Made by a program: the position numbers and the translations under genes. From Hirudinaria manillensis (lineage: Eukaryota; Annelida; Clitellata; Hirudinida; Hirudinidae), in NCBI GenBank assembly GCA_034509925.1, contig CM067526.1:2950001-3014000 (forward strand): a DNA stretch of 64,000 nucleotides, in the 5' to 3' direction. The notes under the pieces are model-generated. The model was not told where the DNA came from. It saw nothing but the letters and a program-made list of their open reading frames with translations, and searched no databases. This document shows positions 11,562 to 21,183 of this stretch, piece after piece (the stretch's first letter is position 1; every line of letters starts with the position of its first letter).

Positions 11562-11683
11562 TAATATCGAATCTAACTCTTCATCGTAAAGGACGTACGG
11601 AATATTGTCTAAATGCTTCGACTTCCAATACCCCAGAATGGACATGCGCATTTCAAAAGAGACTAAGAAGGGATATTGCTTGA
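11562..11683 (-). repeat. 122-bp duplicated fragment of the HECT coding sequence
   Basis: Bases 11562-11683 repeat 10468-10589 of the short HECT gene with a single visible mismatch (AAAGAAACT versus AAAGAGACT), in the same orientation. It lies about 200 bp upstream of that gene's start codon. No terminal repeats or target duplication are seen. Confidence 0.93.
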
Positions 11684-12182
11684 ACAAAAGTTCCTATACA
11701 ATTAATTACACGAATATCAACCAAATGTGCAAATTATTAATTAAAAAATATTGAGCATTTTAAAAATCACACGACCTTTAAATCTGTATTTAATTAATTT
11801 GAATAATATTTCCGCGTTATTATTCCTGTGTAAGATGGGGGAATTATTACTTATGTAGTAGACAATAACCATATTTCGCTTTTCATACCGAGGCAAACTC
11901 CATTGGCACAAATCATCCTAATAGGATTTCATGCCATTTTAGAGGATGGGTTTAGCCCATACTAATATGGAAAATAAGAACAAGTGGTTTGCTTTACCAT
12001 GTGGAGAAGTTGAAACGACGTCTACAACTCATTATCGAATGAAGAATGATAAACTTTAACGGCTTTTGAGTTACAACGTCCAGAATCCCTTCAATTTTCT
12101 CTCCAAAACTTACAAAATAAATTCACATAAACTGCAAGGATATTGTAAGATTGATTAATGGTTTTGTTTATATAAAAGCAAA

Positions 12183-12297
12183 TAAATGGGTATCAAGTAA
12201 ATAATCATGCATTTACAGTGAGTTACATTTTAAAAGATTAATTAAAGTCGTTGAGGACTCAAAAATTTCATCAGATTGGCCAACATTGCTTCTCAAG
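12183..12297 (+). pseudogene. decayed copy of a THAP-domain exon
   Basis: Aligns base for base with exon 2 of the THAP-Kelch gene (17090-17210): W, SCIYSELHF for SCICEVHF, and PTLLL for PTLF remain readable. An in-frame TAA and loss of the second zinc-ligand Cys break it. The donor context AAG/GTAAGC survives. It is the far end of duplication unit 1. A very weak echo of exon 1 may lie at 12060-12175. Confidence 0.75.
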
Positions 12298-12440
12298 GTA
12301 AGCATCATTGATGATATAAAATGATAACAATAAATTAAAATAAAACTTTTAAAACATTTTTATGAGAACGTTTTTTTTTATTTAAATAGAGATAATTACA
12401 AGGACCCTTAAATAACATATTTGACTAACAAGTTTCTTTT

Positions 12441-15368
12441 TTAAGCGAGCTGGAAATCTCCTTTACCGCATTCGAAAGCCTGCTTGAATTTCTTTCTGAG
12501 TTTCTCTGGTGAACTGTAGCGAGGTATTTGCAACAGGTTGACGCAAGTCATGGCCATTGGCATGTAATCGTCTGGGTCACCATTGACATGCATGGGACCG
12601 ATGGTCAAGCCTGGATTAAGATTTTCAAAGCCCCCTAAAGGTAAGGATGGAGAGCCGGTGGTGAATTGGAGGAATTCTGCTTGTTCCTCTGAATCGAATG
12701 AGGACAATACTCGAAGCAAGTAATCGATAGTTCGATCTTCCAACGTCGACGCATCGATAAATCTAATACATTTACTCAACATATCGTATGTCCAAGGTTC
12801 GTGGGTTTCTCCTCTGAAAATGTTTATCAACTCCTCACTCCTAAACATCTTGAAGTAAATCAAAGGAAAAAACGAATTGAAACCCGTTTTTAAGCAACTA
12901 AGTTTCTTCTGTGGACCTTTGTACAACATCCACCACACCAAAAGTTGCAAATATTCTTCGATATTTTCGGGAGATAAAATAACGTCTATGCCACCCTCCT
13001 TCATCTCGATTTCGGGAAAACCTGGCAGGGTGAAATTGACGCACAGATCTTCAAAGGGGCATCCGTCGTATTCCAGATTGGCTATGGATTTTGATTTTTC
13101 TTCTGAACTCAGTGAATCATCCTCGTTGATTTTCCATTTCATTTTGAGTACGTCAACGAGTTTTTCGACAAACGAATTGACGGAAGGTGAGACATCTTTG
13201 AGGTCAGCCAGAGTTAACATTTGCCTTTTCGGTTCCAATAAAGCAGCGAAAGTTGCTCGGCTGAAGTGGATATTCATCTGTCTGGAATCCAATACTGACT
13301 TTGCCATTACTTTGCCGATGGCCATTAAATTATCGGCTGAATTCTTCGGAAGGGTCGTGCATGGAGAAGGAAACAAACCTGTCGGTGCTTGAGTGTAAGA
13401 CAAGCCATCCGACGAAGTGCAGGGTTCGCCATGCCAGAGATCCAGCTCATGTCTATAACATTCGCGAGAAAACATCGTGAAAAACTCCTTGGTTGGTCCG
13501 ACACCAGCTCCCACTTCATTCTCAAACGAAACAAACCAAACAGGTTTGGGATTATTGTGAAAGCGTTTGGTAACTTCGGATATCAGGTTATTCCTTGGAA
13601 CCGTATACTTTAAAGCTGTTACTGGTGAATCGTCTTCTTCATTATAAAGGACACATCGCATATTATTGAAGTAGTTCATCTTCCTGTACGCCAGAATTGA
13701 CATGCGCATTTCAAAGGAGACAAAAAAGGGATAGTGCCTGACATGATCGATAATATCCTTCAATCCTTCATAATCTTTATTTGCGAATATATCGGCTAAT
13801 AGATTATCCAATGGTGCATTTATGAATGTTTCAAGAGGCAGTAATTTATCGCTTTTCAGATTGTGAAACAGAACACCCCAGTTCTCATTGACGGCATAGA
13901 AAATCGTCATCAGTCTGAGGGCTTTCATGGTGATCAGCGAAGTCAACAAATTTGGAATTTGAGATTCGCCGAGAGCTCTTGAAAGAGCTGGACATTGGTG
14001 CAGTCCCAGATCTATCTCACTTGGAGATTCGGGTTCGTTGAATCCGTCATCCAGAGTGTCAAGGTAACAACTCGTTACTGAATTCAGGTTTCTTCTTTCT
14101 ATGAATCTTAAAATAAATGTCACAACATCTCGGAACACTTCTATTCCTTGCGATTCAACTTTCAGTTTTCCTGGCTGATAACTGGCATCCCTTGTTATGC
14201 TGAGTACACTTCCAATAAAGATTCGGAGTCTTGAATAACGCCCTTGCAATGTCTCCGAAGTTTCATTGTTGCCCAAATTCACCATGATGAAGTTAAAGAT
14301 ATCATCGATAATCTGGCAATGTTCATCTTCAGAGTAATCTTTTGCTGCTTTTAGATTTTTCAGCAAGTCTTTAATTGACTTTGCTTCATCAACCGATTCA
14401 ACTTTGCAAGACTCGGATTGGTTTAAGGTGACTTGATTGGTGAACTTGACCCCTAAGTTTGAAGCCATTCGTTTGAGGGACATTTTTAATGCGTCACTCT
14501 GTCCAGTTTCAATTAATCTTATTTGATGTACATTTTTGTGAAGACCTGCACGATACATCGCCTTAACCGCGGTGTCGTTATTTAGAAGCAGTTTGATCGC
14601 TTCCATTGCAACCATGGCAGGAACATCATTTGAATTCAGTGCCTCTTCCAAGTAAGCTACCAATATTTCGTTGTTTTCCAGTAAGTCGGTCATGTTCGGG
14701 TCTTCTCGAATCCAATGCATCATCTTCAAGAGCAGGATGTGATACTGGTGAAGCTTCAAATAACTCGACTTCTGACATAGTCTAAACACCGTCGGAAACA
14801 GATCCGTTATGACTTTTGTCGTAAGTTGTTGCATTTGTGGTTTGCCGTACTCTAAGGAGAAACCATTCTGAAGCAGACCATTATCTACCATCTTCAGCTC
14901 CTCGTAGCATCCGCTTGCGGATAACCTAGGAACGAAGTGACAAATCAAATGGGGAATGGTGAGCACGAATCCATCAACCGAGATACTTACTGGTCTCCCC
15001 GACTTTTCCTCTTCTTCCATGAGATCCACGAACTTCATGTCAATGTCCAACTCGAGCAATCTAGTCGTCACTGCCGGACACTTGACACTCAACTCGGACA
15101 TTATTTCGTGGATGTCTACGAATATTTGTTCGCTCCTCGATAGGACTTTCCAGTCCATTCTTCCCAGTATCAATTCCAGGAAATTGTCAGAGGCGAAATA
15201 TCTTGACATCATCTTTCTGTTGATCTTACAACCCATTATAACGTCCTTGACTCCTCTCAGGAAAGTCATTCCATCACTTTCCTGTAAAATTTTCTGCTTC
15301 AGTTTCTCATAAACGTCCGATGGCGCTCTGATCAGCGTGTTCAATTGATCCAAAATGATTTTATCCAT
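12441..15368 (-). CDS. TRIP12/UFD4-type HECT E3 ubiquitin ligase, long paralogue
   Basis: Intronless, 975 residues. Residues about 190-290 (for example LCQKSSYLKLHQYHILLLKM) resemble the ARM/HEAT-type helical repeats that precede the HECT domain in TRIP12 and UFD4. The HECT domain occupies roughly the last 380 residues, with GAGVGPTKEFF and catalytic Cys942 in MAMTCVNLLQIP, ending FQLA. It is much shorter than vertebrate TRIP12 (about 2000 residues), and no WWE domain is seen. The start at 15368 begins MDKIILDQLNTLIRAPSD, which is matched by the start of the short paralogue. The gene is divergent to the THAP-Kelch gene. Absence of introns beside intron-rich neighbours suggests an origin by retroposition followed by tandem duplication. 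Confidence 0.88.
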   Translation of the reverse strand: MDKIILDQLNTLIRAPSDVYEKLKQKILQESDGMTFLRGVKDVIMGCKINRKMMSRYFASDNFLELILGRMDWKVLSRSEQIFVDIHEIMSELSVKCPAVTTRLLELDIDMKFVDLMEEEEKSGRPVSISVDGFVLTIPHLICHFVPRLSASGCYEELKMVDNGLLQNGFSLEYGKPQMQQLTTKVITDLFPTVFRLCQKSSYLKLHQYHILLLKMMHWIREDPNMTDLLENNEILVAYLEEALNSNDVPAMVAMEAIKLLLNNDTAVKAMYRAGLHKNVHQIRLIETGQSDALKMSLKRMASNLGVKFTNQVTLNQSESCKVESVDEAKSIKDLLKNLKAAKDYSEDEHCQIIDDIFNFIMVNLGNNETSETLQGRYSRLRIFIGSVLSITRDASYQPGKLKVESQGIEVFRDVVTFILRFIERRNLNSVTSCYLDTLDDGFNEPESPSEIDLGLHQCPALSRALGESQIPNLLTSLITMKALRLMTIFYAVNENWGVLFHNLKSDKLLPLETFINAPLDNLLADIFANKDYEGLKDIIDHVRHYPFFVSFEMRMSILAYRKMNYFNNMRCVLYNEEDDSPVTALKYTVPRNNLISEVTKRFHNNPKPVWFVSFENEVGAGVGPTKEFFTMFSRECYRHELDLWHGEPCTSSDGLSYTQAPTGLFPSPCTTLPKNSADNLMAIGKVMAKSVLDSRQMNIHFSRATFAALLEPKRQMLTLADLKDVSPSVNSFVEKLVDVLKMKWKINEDDSLSSEEKSKSIANLEYDGCPFEDLCVNFTLPGFPEIEMKEGGIDVILSPENIEEYLQLLVWWMLYKGPQKKLSCLKTGFNSFFPLIYFKMFRSEELINIFRGETHEPWTYDMLSKCIRFIDASTLEDRTIDYLLRVLSSFDSEEQAEFLQFTTGSPSLPLGGFENLNPGLTIGPMHVNGDPDDYMPMAMTCVNLLQIPRYSSPEKLRKKFKQAFECGKGDFQLA

Positions 15369-16728
15369 TGTTTTAAGTTGAACGAAACTGTTTCAATCTG
15401 TTAATCTGAATGTGATTTTTTTGGAGACTAATCTAATGACTGACTGTACGCGTGATTGAATAGTGACTGAGATTGATGGTTGGATTATTATTATCAGGCG
15501 CCGCAGGTACTAAAAAAAGATTCTGAATATAAAGACTTATTTAATTAATTTTTTTTGTTTGGATATTAATTTATAAAAAAAAATTTTTTTCTTAAAAAAT
15601 ATTTTAAAAAATTTAAAATTTATTTAAAAAAATAATTGTATTAATTAAATATTCATTAAAAATATAAATTATAAATTAGTAAATAACAGACGTTTTTCAA
15701 ATCACACTACCGTTACATTGCATCGTAAAGCCTATAATTAATGATTTTGAATAATTTTTAGATTGGCACATTTAATTGATTGTAGCGGAATCATTTTTGT
15801 ATTTAAAACGTTATAAGATGCAAATTCCTATTAATGTGAGTTTTAATGGGAGAATTTCTGTCGAACTATGCTGGTTATATTCGAGAATATTATAAAGTGG
15901 TTCCAACAAACTGGTTTTAACCATCACCCCTCTATGCTGAGAAAAGATTTTTTTTTTTTTTGAGTTTATGAGTTTATTGAACAAACAGTTATGTACACAA
16001 ACGAAACAAATGAAACTTAAAATACAAAATAAACTCATAGGGTCAGTCTTAAGGAAGCGCAAGCTTCCGCTATATAAATACAACCATGTAAACTCAAACA
16101 GCTCTCACTAGATGAGATTTATACAATTTTTTACATAAAATGTCCAATAATTATGAATATAACATTTTGGTGATGAGGATGAATGTTTATGGACCGATTG
16201 TATTTGACTCTAGTGTCGTACGTATATCTATAGCTGTAATGCTGAAATTTGTACAATATAATGGAAAATTATTGCTTGTGTGGTAGATAAGGATCATCTT
16301 TTGCTTTCCGTGAGGTAAAAAGCATCCTCAGCGATTGCCATGGATATAATTTTGTAGGAGGGGCATGTGGTTCCTGGTGAGAAACAGTAAATAGCCACGT
16401 CGTTGGGTGTGTCTCCCTCTGGAGAAAAGCTGAAATGACGTCCATTATCAAATGGAACGCAAAAACACTCGCTAAAACAAGATGAATATTGAAAGTCTCG
16501 CTATTTTTTTTTATAAATATAACTAACGCTTTGAGTTAATCTAAACTTATTTCTTTGGTTGTTTAAATTACTTTATTTAGAACGCATGGTATGTCTAGGT
16601 TGTTTACTTTTAAATAGATCAAAGCTGTTTTGCTTGGAGCGGGTCCAAATGAATATTTGCAAAATTATGATGTAAATTAGTAACGTAGTAGTAGCTGAAT
16701 AAACAAAGCAAATAAATTATACTTGAAT
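15369..16728. other. divergent intergenic region
   Basis: Between the 5' ends of the long HECT gene (-) and the THAP-Kelch gene (+). It contains a very AT-rich stretch (15540-15680), a retroelement-like 3' end (15949-16060), and 16270-16460, which matches the 5' flank of the other HECT copy. No gene seen. Confidence 0.4.
15949..16060 (-). mobile_element. non-LTR-type 3' end with poly(T) (minus-strand insertion)
   Basis: A run of T followed by GAGTTTATGAGTTTATT. The same junction occurs reversed at about 26629-26657 (AATAAACTCATAAACTC then poly-A). Two copies sharing a 3' end plus poly-A suggest a LINE/SINE family ending AATAAACTCATAAACTCA(n). The 5' limit is unknown. Confidence 0.5.
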
Positions 16729-18591
16729 ATGCGTTGCTGCTCAGTACCAGGTTGTTCAAACAACTCCAATAAGTGCCCGAAAGGATTCAAGTTCTATTCA
16801 TTTCCTAGCGGTTCGAGGGACCAAAACAATCGCAAGGACTTATGGATTAAAGCCGTCAATAAGAAATAGTTGGTCATTTAAGTTTTTTACTAAAACAATT
16901 TAATTTACATTAGCATTTGAGTGTATTTGTCTTGCATACATTCACGCAAGAAACATGAAATCGTGTAGAAATACCTAAGGTTAAGAAATATTATTTAAGG
17001 CATTTAATTCTTGAGCAACTTCATTTTTTTTTAATGTTTTGCAACAATGTTCAATTAAAATATATATACATGTACATCACTCATTTCAGCTCTAATGGGA
17101 ATCCTTGGGTACCAAGTCAATATTCATGTATCTGTGAGGTGCATTTTGTAGGCAATAAAGTCAATGAAGATCCAAAAAGTTCATCATATCTGCCAACGTT
17201 GTTCCTCAGGGTAGGCATCTTTATCATTTTAATTGTCTTTCTTTAGATTTTAAAATGGTTGCACTTGTTTGATCTTTAATGTTTCTGGTTTTAGTCTATG
17301 CTTTGATTTAAAAAAGTAGAAAATCATCAAAGAATTATTATTATTGTTATTATTATTATTATTATTATTACTATTATAAAGAAATAATTATCATTATCAA
17401 AGAATACGAACTACTAGGATGGCAATTTAACCAATTTCAATGTTCCCGACAGAAAGAGGTATCTTATTGTCGCAACCCCCGAAGAACAGCCGTTGATCTG
17501 CTCATGAACAGGAGATTCGGTCAAGCTTTTCCGGCGAAGCTTGACAACGACTCTTCGTCCGATCTGAGACTGATATCGAAGAAGGTCAAGAGAGATTCTC
17601 TCGAGGAGGACGGACACTCCCTCTTGTCCGTGGTGGCTGGTGGAAATTCTGTCCACAGGTACGTGGCCACGCAGTCCCTGTCCATTGTCAACAAGATCAG
17701 TGAGTTGTTTATGTTTTGTCACCGATTTTGGTTCTGGATTTTGCAATGTTTTTTGTTTCTATTTGATTTTAGCTTGTTAAATTTGAATTTGTTATTATTT
17801 TTTGAAATAGCTATTGAATGAAGACCAATTTTGTGCTTAATCAGTTGATTGTGGCATTAGCCATTTATTGGTTATCATCGTCAAGACAATTTATTCAAAT
17901 TTATTATTAAATTTTTTTATGCAGGACCCACAGCAAGATGGGGTCATTCTGTGACAATGATAAGCGAGGAGGCACTTCTCCTGATTGGTGGACAAGGAGA
18001 AAAGGATGCACTAAACAAGGATGCTTTGTGGAAACTGGATCTGAGTAAGTGGCCGATTGATTGAACAAATCACTTAACTAGTAAATAACATAAATAAAAT
18101 AAAAATTCATATTTCTTAATCAAATATTTCTTTATGCCAGAAATGTGCAGATATTGAGTTAACTAATTAATTTCTATTTACATAGTTTATATAGCTAGTA
18201 ATAAATATAGTTCTCAGATTACAAAACATTTACTATAGCAAGTTAAACGGGAGCTAATGCCTTTTAGGTTCAGGACCTCCCTTTGAGTATGCGCTTATTA
18301 ACCCAAACCCGTTCAAACTATCGTTCAGACAATTGCTTAACTTCCAAAGCCCAGGCCAAATGGTCCTTGTCGGAGAGCAGCGGTCAGAGGCCCGAGTCGC
18401 GGATGGGACACACGGCCGTTTACAGTCCCATCCTGAGGTACCTCTACCTGTTCGGAGGTTCAAAGAAGAAGAAGTGGTTCAATGACGTTTACGTACTTGA
18501 CGTTGATGAATTTCGATGGAGACTTGTTGAGGTTCAGTGACGTGATGTTTTGGAAATATTTTACAATTAAATTGCATTTTTTTAGATGAGG

Positions 18592-18646
<55 letters not shown>

Positions 18647-20249
18647 GTGAATAAATGAATAAATATGCCTTTTACAATCACTGGAAAAGTGACATTAAAT
18701 AGTATGCCAGTAAATGCTGGGATGTACTTAGTAAATGAATGAGATTAGCATAGCTGGATGTATAATACACACACTGTTTCATCTTGTTATTTTTTGGTGG
18801 ATATAAATATGCAATCAAAAGTCTATGTTACAAAGGATCGATAATAGAAAGTTAACACTGATAAGCAATATGAATGTGATATCACTGACAAATTCCTAAT
18901 GACTCAATTATAATAATTCTGATTCAATTATTTAATTGCTAATTTCAAATCGAGACCTTTTGCCAACTTTTCAGACGAAGGGTTTGACTCCGCCTCCACG
19001 TTCATACCACTCTTGCGTTCTTTACGATCATCAATTGTGGATCTTCGGGGGCACGAAACCCTGTCCCACCATGGAGCAGGACGAATGCACCAATGACCTT
19101 TTCTTATTCAACTGCCTCGATGAGAAGTGGGTTCACCCCGAGATTGAAGGCGTTAAACCGAGACCGAGATCGGGGCAAGTTTTTAATTCGTTAACAAATT
19201 TCTAACGTAATTATGCAACCAGGATGGAAGTCGTGATGATGATGATGATAACGATGATGATTTTGTAACTTTGGTTTTGTTTATTTGACTGATTGAATGC
19301 TAAGACTAATTTTGAACTTAAATTACTTTAAATTTATTCCATGAATATTTTTTTTTTTGAAATCTTTTGCAGACATTCAGGTTCTTTGGTCCAAAACAAG
19401 ATGGTGATTTTTGGAGGTTGGGATGCACCGGTCTGCTTCAATGATGTGCACATCCTTGATATGGGTCAGTGGGAGGAGCTAATTGTTTTTGTTTTGACAT
19501 ATTTGCATATTTAACGTTAAATATTTCATTTTGTTTTTATTTCGTGTTATTTATCAATTCGTTTTTCAAATTGTAGCTCAGAAAGTTTGGTTCCAACCAG
19601 CAATCAGTGGCATGCCACCAAGTCACAGAAGGTGAATATTGTTCTCTATGACTTTATAAAGCTTTATTTGGATTTATCCTTCAAGTCTGCATTTTTTTTG
19701 TATATGTTTTGATTTCTTGAATAATTAATTGCATTTGAAGTTTTTTGATTGCTTTTCAATTCATTAAATCGAATTTGTCTCATCAGTTGGCACTCCTCGT
19801 GCATCCTATCAGGCTGCAGGATACTCATTCATGGAGGATTTGATGGGGAACAAGCCCTAGATGACCTCTTCATTCTTGATATCAGTGGGTTATTTTTAGC
19901 AATAAAATAAGTTTATTTTTAACCACTGTCTCTATAACAAATTTTGTCTGCGTTTAGCTTTTAACAATGAATTTTAAAGCATCCAATTTGTCTTCTATTT
20001 GACAAATCTTTACTGCAATTACAATTGAAAATTTAAAAAATCAATAACTTCAAACCCACCTGGACAGATCACCTCACCTGGATGAATCTCCAGCTGCAGC
20101 CGTCTCTGAGCCGTCGAACTGGCCATACGACCATCTGCCTCCCCTACCGGCACGAGAACGAAAGACGAGACCAGGTGCTGATGTTTGGAGGAGGAGACAA
20201 CGAAGACTCCTTCTACCAGGATCTCATCAACGTCATGGTTCCATTTTGA
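16729..20249 (+). CDS. THAP domain-Kelch propeller fusion protein
   Basis: Ten exons join in one frame to 478 residues: 16729-16868, 17090-17210, 17453-17699, 17925-18044, 18350-18531, 18975-19174, 19373-19464, 19577-19631, 19787-19884, 20068-20249. Exons 1-2 encode a complete THAP zinc finger (CSVPGC, FYSFP, W, WVPSQ, CEVHF, YLPTLF) that binds DNA. Exon 3 is a linker. Exons 4-10 give six Kelch blades, each with a GHS/GHT-like start and a GG doublet (RWGHSV..LLIGG, RMGHTA..YLFGG, RSYHSC..WIFGG, SGHSG..VIFGG, WHSSC..LIHGG, RTGHTT..LMFGG). The donor of exon 1 (TA/GTTGGT) is weak, and the intron after 19174 uses GC-AG. An alternative is two genes, with the Kelch gene starting at the Met at 17504. 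A nuclear regulator is inferred. Confidence 0.8.
17338..17374. repeat. (TTA)n microsatellite in THAP-Kelch intron 2
   Basis: Short imperfect trinucleotide tract inside the intron between exons 2 and 3. Confidence 0.85.
18594..18646. repeat. (TTA)n microsatellite in THAP-Kelch intron 5
   Basis: About 17 uninterrupted TTA units just downstream of the exon 5 donor at 18532. Confidence 0.95.
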
Positions 20250-21183
20250 CGACAAACTTTTTCAAGCTGCCGGCTGATCAACTGTTGCTAATGTTTTAAG
20301 ATCTTGAGTTTTAATAGGAAGTATGAGTTTCTTGTATGTAACCATTAAAGTTGAACACAAGTACTTTAATTGTCCATTGTTGGTTAAAGTTACTAATTGG
20401 TGGTAATTAATTAACTCAAACTCTCTTTTATGTGAAACGAGGAACAAGTTAAGAACTGCTGCTGACAGCCATATTTTTGAGATGTGATAACCTTATTTTA
20501 TTCATTGCAAGCAGTTTGTTAAGGTATTGAGACCTGAGATATTTTGGGTTGTTCATCTGTTACTACTGGATGTAGTCAGCCTTGGAATTGTAATTGCTTT
20601 TGCATTGGCAACCTTGTTAATTAATAGTTGCTAATTATGTCCCATTGGTCCCTTTAAAGTTTCCACTTCTCAGATGCATTATTGCAGTAATGGTTTTCAA
20701 TTAGTGTTAATAATGTTTCACTAGTATTTGAGGCTAATAATAAGGTTTCTGTGGAGACAAAATGCTGAAGGTAATAATTTGTGAAATGATGACATCGACA
20801 GACATCATATAATACTCTATCTCAATTATTTTCTAGTTAGTTTCAATATGAGGCAGCAATAGCCATCTTTAATAGCTGTCAGGGGAAGCCCTTACAAAAG
20901 TGCACCTTAGAAGACTGTAATTATACTTTGAAATTCTTTTGAAGACTTCATGGTGGATCCAGGACTTTATAATTCAAATTCAACTTCTTAATTGGGACCG
21001 AAAAGCACACCGTGGGAAAACTAGTATTTTATAAGACGAGCGGTTATAAATAAGATTAGAAATTACCCTTAGGCCAGTCTAAAATATCGTGGTTCATTAC
21101 ACATTCTCTAATGAGTTTCCATGAAAAAGAAAGCTTATATTGAACGGAGTTTAAATTAGTCGAGACTTAACTTTAGAACTGAA
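20250..21183. other. 3' UTR and intergenic, no gene seen
   Basis: Border between the housekeeping-type genes and the Ig receptor cluster. No supported open frame or repeat. Confidence 0.4.

Larger units (their letters stand above)
9203..12300. repeat. tandem duplication unit 1 (HECT gene + THAP 5' end)
   Basis: This stretch and 12351-17215 are diverged copies of one unit. The shared parts are the 3' flank of the HECT gene (AACATTTTTATGAGAACG at 9203 and 12351), the HECT gene itself, pieces of its 5' flank (about 11860-12030 with 16270-16450), and a THAP-domain exon (12183-12297 with 17090-17210). Similarity is highest over the HECT catalytic half and low in flanks. Confidence 0.75.
12351..17215. 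repeat. tandem duplication unit 2
   Basis: Second and longer copy of the unit described at 9203-12300. It carries the full-length HECT gene and the intact 5' part of the THAP-Kelch gene, so this is likely the parental arrangement. Confidence 0.7.

Noticed and set aside
16269-16451. 60-codon minus-strand open frame upstream of the long HECT gene
   Set aside because: Its counterpart in duplication unit 1 (about 11860-12030) has no open frame, so it is unlikely to be coding.
18594-18646. Repeat array that could look like CRISPR or a centromeric satellite
   Set aside because: A simple TTA microsatellite without spacers, inside an intron of a eukaryotic gene.
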